Source of the DNA: Oscillospiraceae bacterium
GTDB lineage: Bacteria; Bacillota; Clostridia; Oscillospirales; Ruminococcaceae
DNA: 60,948 bases
Direction: 5' to 3'
NCBI GenBank assembly: GCA_004556975.1
Contig: SFFD01000006.1
Span: 1-60,948 of the forward strand
Position 1 is the first letter of the stretch. The number at the start of each line of letters is the position of its first letter. Made by a program: the position numbers and the translations under genes. Below, in pieces: positions 41,291 to 48,741 of this stretch. The notes beneath the pieces are model-generated. The model saw only the letters and a program-made list of their open reading frames with translations. It was not told where the DNA came from and did not search any database.

Positions 41291-42067
41291 TTAGCCCAAA
41301 GCAACGTCAAGCATCATCATTACGCTAAAGCCGGCAGCGAAAAACAAAGTGCCTATGTTGGAATGCTCGCCCTGGGACATTTCGGGAATCAGTTCTTCCA
41401 CAACAACATAAAGCATTGCTCCCGCCGCGAAGCTTAAAAGATAGGGAAGCGCAGGCAAGATAAAATGCGCCGCAAGAACCGTAATAGCGGCACCGACAGG
41501 TTCCACTATTCCGGAGAGAGCACCGCTCATAAATGCTTTTGATTTTTTCATGCCCTCGGCGCGCAAAGGCATTGAAATTATTGCACCTTCGGGGAAATTT
41601 TGAATTGCAATTCCCAAAGAAAGAGCAAGCGCGCCGGCGGCGGAAATTTCCGCATTGCCGGAAAGGTAACCGGCATAAACTACTCCCACAGCCATTCCTT
41701 CGGGAATGTTGTGCAGAGTCACCGCAAGAAGCATCATAGTCGTTTTTTGAAGGTGGCTTTTCGGGCCTTCGGCCTGTGTTCCGTTTTGGTGCAGATGAGG
41801 AATCACGTGGTCAAGAAGCAATAAGAACAGAACTCCCGCCCAAAAACCGATTACCGCCGGAAAGAAAGAAAACTTGCCAAGGTTTTCGGATTGCTCAATG
41901 GCGGGAATGATAAGGCTCCAAATGGAAGCGGCTACCATAACACCGGAGGCAAAACCGTTTAAAGCGCGCTGAACCTTGTCGCTTAAAGATTTTTTCATTA
42001 AAAATACGCATCCCGCGCCAAGGGCTGTGCCGATAAACGGTATCATTATTCCGTAAAACGTGCTCAT
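41291..42067 (-). CDS. ZIP-family metal transporter
   Basis: This 258-residue membrane protein has about eight transmembrane segments and belongs to the ZIP (zinc/iron) importer family. The two metal-site motifs are visible: TLHNIPEGMAVGV in helix 4 and QNFPEGAIISMPL in helix 5. A short His-containing loop (HLHQNG) precedes helix 4. The likely cargo is zinc, with iron or manganese possible. It is a single gene on the minus strand with its own promoter and a palindrome over the start site. Confidence 0.9.
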   Translation of the reverse strand: MSTFYGIMIPFIGTALGAGCVFLMKKSLSDKVQRALNGFASGVMVAASIWSLIIPAIEQSENLGKFSFFPAVIGFWAGVLFLLLLDHVIPHLHQNGTQAEGPKSHLQKTTMMLLAVTLHNIPEGMAVGVVYAGYLSGNAEISAAGALALSLGIAIQNFPEGAIISMPLRAEGMKKSKAFMSGALSGIVEPVGAAITVLAAHFILPALPYLLSFAAGAMLYVVVEELIPEMSQGEHSNIGTLFFAAGFSVMMMLDVALG

Positions 42068-42082
42068 ATATAAATTCCTTTT

Positions 42083-42134
42083 ACAGTTAAAATATTTTAA
42101 CTGTATTATATAACATATAATCAGGCAATGTCAA
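42083..42134 (-). promoter_or_regulatory. Promoter and palindromic operator of the ZIP gene
   Basis: On the minus strand TTGACA (42129-42134) and TATAAT (42105-42110) are 18 bp apart. Immediately downstream, 42083-42104 is a perfect 22-bp palindrome, ACAGTTAAAAT / ATTTTAACTGT, that would cover the transcription start. This is where a repressor site is expected, most likely a metal sensor. Confidence 0.75.
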
Positions 42135-42169
42135 TGAAAAGCAAAAATTTTGTACTGATTTTACAGCAT

Positions 42170-43120
42170 TTAAAGAAGCACGGCAAAGGGCAACGCGGCA
42201 AAAAGCAAAACAGCGGCGGCAAAGCAAAATATAAATGCTTTGCCGAATATTTCGCTGCCGCCCTTTGATATGCGGTGCTGTTCAGAAAGCAAACCGCCTA
42301 TGGCGGCGGCCCAGGCAGGAATCGCAACGCACACGGCGGCAATAGCCTGGCGGCTGTTATTTTCAATACCGCGAAGGTTAAATACGACAATTATCTCCGC
42401 AACAGAAGCAAGTATAAATGCGACAAAAATATATGATGAAACGGAACAGCGCTTTGCGCGAAGGTAGTCTTCTTCATGAATGTAGAGTTTGCGCGAAAAT
42501 TTTGCGCTCCAAAACAATATGGAAGTAATATAAGATAGTATGAAGGCGGCAAAGAATGTTATCATGGCATAAGCTTTGCCGAATAAGCCGGAAAGAGCAA
42601 TCATTCCGGTGTAAGAAACACAGACGAAGCCAAGAAAAAAATCCAAACCGGAAAGGTAACTTTTTACCGCAGAGATGTCATATTCAATTTTGTCGTCGAA
42701 GCCTGCAATGCCGGAAAAATCCTCGTTTTCAATACAGGAACGGAAAAACAGATGAACAAAAAGCTGCATGGGAATTGCAATAATAAAGCACAGAAGCGCC
42801 GTTTCAAAGCCAACTTTGTCAGTCAGCATTGCGGCAGCCACGGTTGAGAAAGCAATGGCTGCGGATATGACGGAAAGCAGCCCCGCGCTTCGAATTTTAT
42901 TTTTGCTTTTTTGCTTCGAAATTGAAGGGGGACAAAGCTCATCCACGGAAATGCCGTAAAGCCTGGAAACGGCAAGCAGATTTTCGGTTGAAGGATAGCT
43001 TTTTCCGTTTTCCCATTTTGCGATTGCCTGACGGCTTACACAAAGAAGCTCTGCGGCCGTTTCCTGAGAAAGACCGCGTTTTTTTCTTGCGGCGGTAATT
43101 TTTTCGCTGAACTCGCTCAT
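42170..43120 (-). CDS. XRE-type DNA-binding protein with membrane domain
   Basis: The 316-residue protein has an N-terminal helix-turn-helix of the XRE/Cro type: ARKKRGLSQETAAELLCVSR, then QAIAKWENGKSYPS. A linker leads to seven or so hydrophobic segments from about residue 78 to the end. It is therefore a membrane-tethered regulator candidate. Such fusions are common in Clostridia, but their signals are mostly unknown. It is encoded alone and diverges from the oxidoreductase gene. Confidence 0.85.
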   Translation of the reverse strand: MSEFSEKITAARKKRGLSQETAAELLCVSRQAIAKWENGKSYPSTENLLAVSRLYGISVDELCPPSISKQKSKNKIRSAGLLSVISAAIAFSTVAAAMLTDKVGFETALLCFIIAIPMQLFVHLFFRSCIENEDFSGIAGFDDKIEYDISAVKSYLSGLDFFLGFVCVSYTGMIALSGLFGKAYAMITFFAAFILSYITSILFWSAKFSRKLYIHEEDYLRAKRCSVSSYIFVAFILASVAEIIVVFNLRGIENNSRQAIAAVCVAIPAWAAAIGGLLSEQHRISKGGSEIFGKAFIFCFAAAVLLFAALPFAVLL

Positions 43121-43291
43121 AAAATCATCCCTTTTGTTATATTGCAGCTAAATTATACACCGAGGAATGGGTATAGTCTATACACTTTTTTGCTACTTTC
43201 GGTTGCAAATTACGTTTTTAATGCAAATGCTTCATGCCAGGGCAAATTTTGTAGTCATTATTTCAAAATATTTAAAGACAGTTCATAGACA

Positions 43292-43320
43292 TTGGCTGCG
43301 ATTGCTGTTATAATTATAAT
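43292..43320 (+). promoter_or_regulatory. Promoter of the FAD-dependent oxidoreductase gene
   Basis: TTGGCT (43292-43297), a 17-bp spacer and TATAAT (43315-43320). Transcription would start near 43327, which argues that translation begins at the ATG at 43349 rather than at 43331. Confidence 0.65.
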
Positions 43321-43348
43321 GCAGTAATTTATGGAGTTGAATGAATTT

Positions 43349-44737
43349 ATGAAAACCGACGTAGTAATTATCGGAGCAGGCCCTGCGGGAATTTTTACCG
43401 CAATAGAAATGCTTCGCCTTGGCAGCAAAAAAAATATAGTTATTGTTGAAAAAGGTCAGCCTGTTGAAAAACGGCGCTGCCCGAAAATTAAAACCGGAAA
43501 ATGCATGAACTGCAAGCCGTATTGCCACATCACGACCGGATTTTCCGGCGCAGGAGCTTTTTCTGACGGAAAGCTCAGCCTTTCGGTGGCGGTGGGCGGT
43601 GACCTGCCGAATCTTGTGGGGGAACAGCTTGCTCAGGAAACGATAGACTATACCGATAAGATTTATCTTGAATTCGGCGCGGACGAGCATATAGAAGGAC
43701 TTGGTCACGAGGAAGAGAAAAAAGAAATTCGCCGCAACGCAATAAAAGCGGGCCTTCGCCTTGTGGATTGCCCCATCCGTCACCTTGGTACGGAAAAGGC
43801 GCAGGATCTTTACGGAAGAATTGAAAAATATCTTCTTGATAACGGCGTTGAAATTTTCTTTGGATATGAATGCACGAACCTTAAATTTGAAGGGGATACC
43901 TGCATAGGCGCTTACATTACCAACGGCAGGGAAAACCTTGAGATTGATGCCGATGATGTTGTTGTTGCCACCGGCCGCCGCGGCGCAGACTGGCTTGAAA
44001 AGCTTTGCACCGAGCACGATATTCATCACCACGCGGGAACCGTGGATATAGGCGTTCGCGTTGAGGTAAGAAACGAGATTATGGAAAAGGTAAACGACGT
44101 GCTTTATGAATCAAAGCTTGTCGGATATCCCGCTCCGTATAAAAACAAGGTGCGTACCTTCTGCCAGAATCCGGGCGGATTTGTAAGCCAGGAGAACTAT
44201 GATAATGACCTTGCGGTTGTCAACGGACATTCCTATAAAGAAACAAAGTCCGACAATACAAACCTTGCGATTCTTGTTTCACACAACTTTACCTACCCCT
44301 TTAACCAGCCCATAGAGTACGCGCAGAAAGTCGGCGAGCTTACCAATATGCTTGGCGCAGGTCACATTATGGTGCAGCGCTATGGTGACATTCTTGACGG
44401 CAAGCGCACTTGGGAGAAGGAATTAAGCCAGGCGAATGTGCGCCCCACTCTTGTGGACGCTGTCGCGGGCGACATCACCGCTGCTATGCCATATCGTGCG
44501 ATGACCAACATTATCAACTTCATTCAGGCGATGGATCAGGTTGTGCCGGGCTTTGCTTCCAACGAAACGCTGCTGTACTCTCCGGAGCTGAAGTTCTACA
44601 GCAACAAAATTGAAATGGACGCCGACTTTAACACAAATGTAAAAGGCCTGCACTGCCTGGGCGATTCCAGCGGATGGACCCGCGGACTTATGATGTCGTC
44701 TGTAATGGGCGTGCTTATGGGAAGAAAACTTGTGTAA
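43349..44737 (+). CDS. NAD(P)/FAD-dependent oxidoreductase
   Basis: This flavoprotein has 462 residues. An FAD-binding Rossmann motif VVIIGAGPAGIF lies at the N-terminus. A cysteine-rich patch CPKIKTGKCMNCKPYC (about residues 38-53) follows, then FSGAGAFSDGKL. The C-terminal FAD-binding end has GLHCLGDSSGWTRGLMMSS. This pattern matches the broad family annotated as FAD-dependent dehydrogenase (COG2509) in Firmicutes. Its substrate is unknown, and the cysteines may bind metal or act in redox. I start it at 43349 because the promoter leaves no leader for the ATG at 43331. It is a monocistronic gene with its own terminator. Confidence 0.85.
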   Translation: MKTDVVIIGAGPAGIFTAIEMLRLGSKKNIVIVEKGQPVEKRRCPKIKTGKCMNCKPYCHITTGFSGAGAFSDGKLSLSVAVGGDLPNLVGEQLAQETIDYTDKIYLEFGADEHIEGLGHEEEKKEIRRNAIKAGLRLVDCPIRHLGTEKAQDLYGRIEKYLLDNGVEIFFGYECTNLKFEGDTCIGAYITNGRENLEIDADDVVVATGRRGADWLEKLCTEHDIHHHAGTVDIGVRVEVRNEIMEKVNDVLYESKLVGYPAPYKNKVRTFCQNPGGFVSQENYDNDLAVVNGHSYKETKSDNTNLAILVSHNFTYPFNQPIEYAQKVGELTNMLGAGHIMVQRYGDILDGKRTWEKELSQANVRPTLVDAVAGDITAAMPYRAMTNIINFIQAMDQVVPGFASNETLLYSPELKFYSNKIEMDADFNTNVKGLHCLGDSSGWTRGLMMSSVMGVLMGRKLV

Positions 44738-44765
44738 CATAACCCCATTCGACAAAATAATTATA

Positions 44766-44806
44766 AACCGACCTTTATTATTAAATAAAGGTCGGTTGTT
44801 TTTTTA
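44766..44806 (+). terminator. Terminator after the FAD-dependent oxidoreductase
   Basis: A long AT/GC stem AACCGACCTTTATT / AATAAAGGTCGGTT with a tiny loop, followed by a T run. Separates the oxidoreductase gene from the sigma-F operon. Confidence 0.9.
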
Positions 44807-44816
44807 TATAGACATT

Positions 44817-44842
44817 ACGGATGTTTAATAATTAAGAATATG
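44817..44842 (+). promoter_or_regulatory. Possible sigma-H promoter of the spoIIA operon
   Basis: ACGGATGTT (44817-44825) and AGAATA (44835-44840) resemble the -35 (RNAGGAWWW) and -10 (RNNGAAT) elements of sigma-H promoters, which drive spoIIA in Bacillus. Spacing is roughly right, but one base of the -35 core deviates. No sigma-A-like promoter is obvious here. Confidence 0.45.
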
Positions 44843-44872
44843 CCTTGGCAAAACAATATGGAGGTAAAAAAT

Positions 44873-45202
44873 ATGCCTGTGGATATAGATATTGACGAAA
44901 GCAGCGTTACTGCCTATCTTTCGGGAGAAATAGACCATCACAGCGCTGCAGAGCTGCGCAGAACAATTGATGAAGCGGTGGAGCACGCATATCCGGAGGT
45001 GCTTGTTCTTGACTTCGGCGGAGTGACTTTTATGGACAGCTCCGGAATAGGACTTGTTATGGGGCGGTGGAAGCTTATGCGTGATATTTCCGGCAGGGTT
45101 GTTATTGAAAATGCGCCCAAAGCAATAAAAAAGGTTATGAAAATGTCCGGAATAGAAAAACTTGTTTCTATGGATGATAAAAAGGAGGGCAGCTTTGTAT
45201 GA
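44873..45202 (+). CDS. spoIIAA: Anti-sigma F factor antagonist SpoIIAA
   Basis: SpoIIAA (109 residues) is the STAS-domain switch protein that, when dephosphorylated, releases sigma-F from SpoIIAB in the forespore. The phosphorylated serine lies in FMDSSGIGLVMGR (about residue 56-60), and the N-terminal AYLSGEIDHHSAAELR is typical. I use the ATG at 44873 because TGGAGGT precedes it; the longer frame from 44840 has no ribosome site. It overlaps spoIIAB by 4 bp. Confidence 0.94.
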   Translation: MPVDIDIDESSVTAYLSGEIDHHSAAELRRTIDEAVEHAYPEVLVLDFGGVTFMDSSGIGLVMGRWKLMRDISGRVVIENAPKAIKKVMKMSGIEKLVSMDDKKEGSFV

Positions 45203-45636
45203 AGCCGATAAATGAAATGAAGCTTTCGTTTGAGGGACGTTCCTGCAACGAAAGTTTTGCGCGAAGCGCCGTCGCCGCGTTTGTGGCGGTGCTTGACCCG
45301 AATATGGAGGAGCTTTCAGACATAAAAACTGCCGTTTCGGAAGCGGTAACCAACTGTATTGTTCATGGGTACAGGGATAAAATCGGAACGGTTTACATAC
45401 ACGCAAAAATATTCGAGGGCGCGCGGGTATCAATCAACATTAAAGACCGGGGCTGTGGCATTGCAGACGTAAAAAAAGCTATGGAACCGCTTTTTACCAC
45501 TTGCGAAACAGGTGAAAGAGCCGGACTTGGTTTTTCGATAATGGGTTCGTTTATGGACAGACTGCGCGTTCGCTCAAAGCCGGGAAGCGGCACCAGCGTC
45601 ACCCTTGAAAAAATCATCGTGTCGAAAGGGAAATGA
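45199..45636 (+). CDS. spoIIAB: Anti-sigma F factor SpoIIAB
   Basis: SpoIIAB (145 residues) is a GHKL-fold serine kinase that holds sigma-F inactive and phosphorylates SpoIIAA. The N box is VSEAVTNCIVHGY, the G1 box is IKDRGCGIAD and the later boxes are ERAGLGFSIMGSF and GSGTSVTL. It starts within the spoIIAA stop (ATGA), consistent with balanced coupled synthesis. The operon order AA-AB-sigF is complete. Confidence 0.95.
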   Translation: MKPINEMKLSFEGRSCNESFARSAVAAFVAVLDPNMEELSDIKTAVSEAVTNCIVHGYRDKIGTVYIHAKIFEGARVSINIKDRGCGIADVKKAMEPLFTTCETGERAGLGFSIMGSFMDRLRVRSKPGSGTSVTLEKIIVSKGK

Positions 45637-45637
45637 T

Positions 45638-46321
45638 ATGTCGGTAACTTCAATTACTGACAGCCGGGCAGACAGAGATATACTTATCACAGAAAACATG
45701 GGGCTTGTGCATACCTGCGCCCACCGCTTTACAGGCAAAGGAATTGAATACGAAGACCTTTTTCAGGCGGGATGCATGGGGCTTGTGAAGGCGTTTGACG
45801 CCTTTGACAGAGAACGCGGAGTTCGCTTTTCCACCTATGCGGTACCGGTAATTCTGGGTGAAATCAGGCGGCTTTTCCGCGACGGCGGCACCGTTAAGGT
45901 AAGCCGCACGCTAAAGGAGCTTTCCATAAGGACAGCAAGGGAGCGGGAAAAATTTGCTTTAAAAGAGGGACGGGAACCTACAATAAAGGAACTTGCAGAG
46001 CGGCTTGGTGTAAGCGAAGAAGACGTAACTGAGGCGGTTTGTGCCGCCGCGCCGGTAATTTCGCTGACGGCAGACGAAGACAACGGCGGCGGACAGGCGG
46101 ATGTTCCGGTTGCTTCGCCGGAGGAACAGATTGCAGAGCGGCTTTCTGTAATACAGGCGGTTTCTTCTCTGGAGGAGCGCGACAGAGCCATAGTCCGGCT
46201 TCGGTACTACGAAAACAAGACCCAAACGCAAACTGCGGCGGCGCTTGGGATGACTCAGGTGCAGGTTTCACGCAGGGAAAAGAAAATACTCGGCCTGCTG
46301 CGGCAGGAACTTAGCGGATGA
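45638..46321 (+). CDS. sigF: RNA polymerase sigma-F factor
   Basis: Sigma-F (227 residues) directs early forespore transcription. Region 2 contains FQAGCMGLVKAFDAFD and GVRFSTYAVPVILGEIRRLF. Region 3 contains EPTIKELAERLGVSEEDVTE, and region 4 contains ALGMTQVQVSRREKKIL. I start at 45638, right after spoIIAB, where AAAGGG precedes the ATG; the frame from 45605 overlaps spoIIAB. The 3' end overlaps the convergent feoB gene by 11 bp, with no obvious terminator between. Confidence 0.95.
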   Translation: MSVTSITDSRADRDILITENMGLVHTCAHRFTGKGIEYEDLFQAGCMGLVKAFDAFDRERGVRFSTYAVPVILGEIRRLFRDGGTVKVSRTLKELSIRTAREREKFALKEGREPTIKELAERLGVSEEDVTEAVCAAAPVISLTADEDNGGGQADVPVASPEEQIAERLSVIQAVSSLEERDRAIVRLRYYENKTQTQTAAALGMTQVQVSRREKKILGLLRQELSG

Positions 46322-48047
46322 AAGCGCAAAGCGCAGATGCCGTTTGATAAAATATAAATGAAAGAACGTAAGCAAGGGCGGTTTGGAAAAGAAAAATCCG
46401 AACCGCCGTTTTTGCGCCCGACTGCCGCCATATTGCCGTCAGCGCGGCGGAGCACGGAGTATAAAACGTAAAGAATATTATGAATGAAAAGGCCGAAAGC
46501 ACGGTAAATTTGCTTTTAAGAAGTAAAAGAACAGAAAGACAGGCTTCTTTTGCAAAAGTGCCGCATGCAAGGGCGACGATGGCTTCTTTATTAAGCCCGA
46601 TTGGAGCAAAAAGCGGCTCGGCGGCTGTGCCGAGCATATAAAGAACGCTTTCGGCAGGGTCTGTTACCGCAAGGAAATTTGAATCAAGGTGTGAAAGCAG
46701 CCATATAAAAATTCCTGAAAAAACTATAACGGTGGAGGCCTTTGCGGCAAAGGCACGGCAACGCAATGCGGTTTCTTTAAATATACTTTTTGCCGAAGGA
46801 AGGCGCAAAGGCGGAAGTTCCAGCAAAAAGCTCTGTTTTGCCTTACCTTTAGAAGCAAGGCAGAATGCCGCGCCGACAGATATGCTTATAAAATAAATTA
46901 TGACGATGAAAAGCCACGGCGCTTTTTTAAAAAGCTGCGATGCAAAAAACGCGTAAACTGGGAACTTTGCGCTGCAAGGGACAAAGGGCAAAGCATACAA
47001 AAGGCGGCGGCGGTCACTTCCTTTTGCGGCTTTTGAGGCAAGTGCCGCAGGAACGGTGCACCCAAGCCCAAGCAAAAGGGGAATTACGGCAAACCCGCCC
47101 AGACCGAAATGCCGCAGCACTTTATCCGTTACAAAAGCTGCGCGCGCAAGGTACCCGCTTTCTTCAAGGACGGAGATAAATAAAAAAAGAAAAGCAAGCT
47201 GGGGCAAAAAGCTTATTATTTTGCCAAAGGAAGCAAGCGCACCTTCAGAAAAAACACCGGCGGCGATTTCAGAGAGCCCGAACCGTACCAGAATATCAAA
47301 CAGCCGCGCCGAACAAAAGCTGAAAAAAGCGTCGATATAATCCGTGAGCACGGATATGGGAAAGCCGAAGGAAACGGTGAGCGCCGTCAGCACAAAAGCA
47401 ATGCATACAAAAAAAGAAAAACGGCTTTCGCTGAAAAAAAGGTCAAGCTTTTTTTCAAAAGAACTTTCTTTGCCCCCCAAAAAACAGCGGGAACAAAGTT
47501 CTTTTGAAAGCAGGCGGCGCTTTGCGGCAGAGTGCGGCAAATTGCATGGCTGTGCCGAAGAGCCGGCAGCGGCTGTTGCGGCGGCGACAAAATCGGATAT
47601 GCCTGTTTCTTTTCTTGCGCTTATAAGAAAGCATGGAATATTAAGCGCGGCGGAAAGAGCGGAAATATCAACGCTGCCGCCACGGCGGGTTATTTCGTCA
47701 GCAAAGTTTATTGCGGCAACGGTGGGCGTGCCGGTGCTCAAAATTTCAAGCAGCAGATAAATTCCGTGCTCAGGATGAGCACCGTCTATAACAGCTGCAA
47801 CGCAGTCGGCGCCTTTTGACAGAATGAACTCTCCGGCGGCGCGCTCTTCCGGGCTTTGTGACGAAAGGGAATATGTTCCGGGAAGATCTGCAACAACAAA
47901 GTCTGAATCAAAGCGAAGCACGCCGTATTTTTTCTCTACGGTAACGCCGGGACGGTTACCTACCGCACCGTGAGTTTTTGTTATCAGGTTGAAAAGCGTG
48001 GTTTTTCCGCAGTTTGGCGCTCCGGCAAGGGCGATAATTTTTTTCAT
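46311..48047 (-). CDS. feoB: Ferrous iron transporter FeoB
   Basis: FeoB (578 residues) imports Fe(II) and has an N-terminal GTPase. G1 is AGAPNCGKTTLFN, the switch I threonine lies in NRPGVTVEKK, and G3 is VADLPGTYSLSS. The G4 motif is atypical (AAINFAD rather than NxxD with a canonical start). The membrane core shows GLGCTVPAALASK, FVPCSAKFPVY and FTFYTPCSAAL, which carry the conserved Cys-containing gates. It is shorter than the common 650-800 residue form, and no feoA gene is next to it. A strong hairpin lies 100 bp upstream. Confidence 0.9.
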   Translation of the reverse strand: MKKIIALAGAPNCGKTTLFNLITKTHGAVGNRPGVTVEKKYGVLRFDSDFVVADLPGTYSLSSQSPEERAAGEFILSKGADCVAAVIDGAHPEHGIYLLLEILSTGTPTVAAINFADEITRRGGSVDISALSAALNIPCFLISARKETGISDFVAAATAAAGSSAQPCNLPHSAAKRRLLSKELCSRCFLGGKESSFEKKLDLFFSESRFSFFVCIAFVLTALTVSFGFPISVLTDYIDAFFSFCSARLFDILVRFGLSEIAAGVFSEGALASFGKIISFLPQLAFLFLFISVLEESGYLARAAFVTDKVLRHFGLGGFAVIPLLLGLGCTVPAALASKAAKGSDRRRLLYALPFVPCSAKFPVYAFFASQLFKKAPWLFIVIIYFISISVGAAFCLASKGKAKQSFLLELPPLRLPSAKSIFKETALRCRAFAAKASTVIVFSGIFIWLLSHLDSNFLAVTDPAESVLYMLGTAAEPLFAPIGLNKEAIVALACGTFAKEACLSVLLLLKSKFTVLSAFSFIIFFTFYTPCSAALTAIWRQSGAKTAVRIFLFQTALAYVLSFIFYQTASALCAFIR

Positions 48048-48144
48048 TTTCTATATCCACCTGTTTTATAGGAATTGGCAAAGCTTATTTATGCCGTAAT
48101 ATTTATGTATTAAAGCAGTGAAAAAATGACAGAAGAAAATTTAA

Positions 48145-48190
48145 GAAAAAACAGCCGCGAAACGGGAGCTTTTCCGTTTCTGCGGCGGCT
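48145..48190 (-). terminator. Hairpin terminator upstream of feoB
   Basis: On the minus strand the arms AGCCGC/GCGGCT and GAAACGG/CCGTTTC (48153-48190, one bulge) are followed by GTTTTTT. It lies about 100 nt before the feoB start and in the same direction. It either ends an upstream unknown transcript or acts as a leader attenuator. The gap 48048-48572 otherwise shows no supportable gene. Confidence 0.6.
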
Positions 48191-48516
48191 TACGCTTTGC
48201 GTCCAAATAGGTTTGATTGAGATATTGGAAAGCATAATGAAAAGGCTTTGCAGACGAAAGAGGAAAAATCAAAAGAAAAAAGCAAAGCATTGAAACAGCC
48301 CAAATAACGCAGGCGGAAGAGCGCACATATATTGTAAAGGGCGCGGTATTTGCTGCTGCAAAGTTTTGGCAACACACGACGGCTGAAAGAAACCGCTGCC
48401 GACGCCGGATGCGGCGCGGTAAAACAAACATTTGCACGCAGGCGGAAGGGCAAAACTTCACGGCAATTTTTATGCAAAATCCGCACATAAAATGCAAAAT
48501 ATTTTGGCAAAAGCCC

Positions 48517-48545
48517 TTGACAAACATTCCGAAATAGTGTATATT
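48517..48545 (+). promoter_or_regulatory. Promoter of tRNA-Lys
   Basis: TTGACA (48517-48522), a 17-bp spacer and TATATT (48540-48545) lie 27 bp before the mature tRNA. Confidence 0.85.
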
Positions 48546-48572
48546 AGTAGCGTTGTCCGATGATATAGGTAT

Positions 48573-48648
48573 GAGCCATTAGCTCAGTTGGCAGAGCACT
48601 TGACTTTTAATCAAGGTGCCCGGGGTTCGAATCCCCGATGGCTCACCA
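48573..48648 (+). tRNA. tRNA-Lys (anticodon TTT)
   Basis: A 76-nt cloverleaf: acceptor GAGCCAT/ATGGCTC, D arm AGCTC...GAGC, anticodon arm CTTGA-CTTTTAA-TCAAG with anticodon TTT, T arm CGGGG-TTCGAAT-CCCCG, discriminator A and encoded CCA. Its 3' end lies 94 bp from the end of a convergent integrase gene, so it is the probable attachment site of the element to the right. Confidence 0.96.
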
Positions 48649-48653
48649 TGAAA

Positions 48654-48688
48654 AATCCTTGAAACCTATGCGGTTTCAAGGATTTTTT
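48654..48688 (+). terminator. Terminator of tRNA-Lys
   Basis: A 13-bp stem (48654-48666 with 48672-48684) and a T run follow the CCA end. It also has Ts on the minus strand, so it may stop the integrase transcript too. Confidence 0.88.
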
Positions 48689-48719
48689 GTTATGCGGAAA
48701 AGAGGGGAATGGCAGAGAG

Positions 48720-48741
48720 TTTTCTAACACTTTTCTAACAC
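48720..48741. repeat. Tandem 11-bp repeat next to the integrase gene
   Basis: TTTTCTAACAC occurs twice in direct tandem (48720-48730, 48731-48741), directly after the integrase stop codon. Short direct repeats at this place often serve as arm-type binding sites of tyrosine integrases; that role is inferred. Confidence 0.6.

Noticed and set aside
48141..48527. 128-codon minus-strand frame between feoB and tRNA-Lys
   Set aside because: Odd composition (many Cys, Phe, Arg), no ribosome site, and its end lies in a terminator hairpin.
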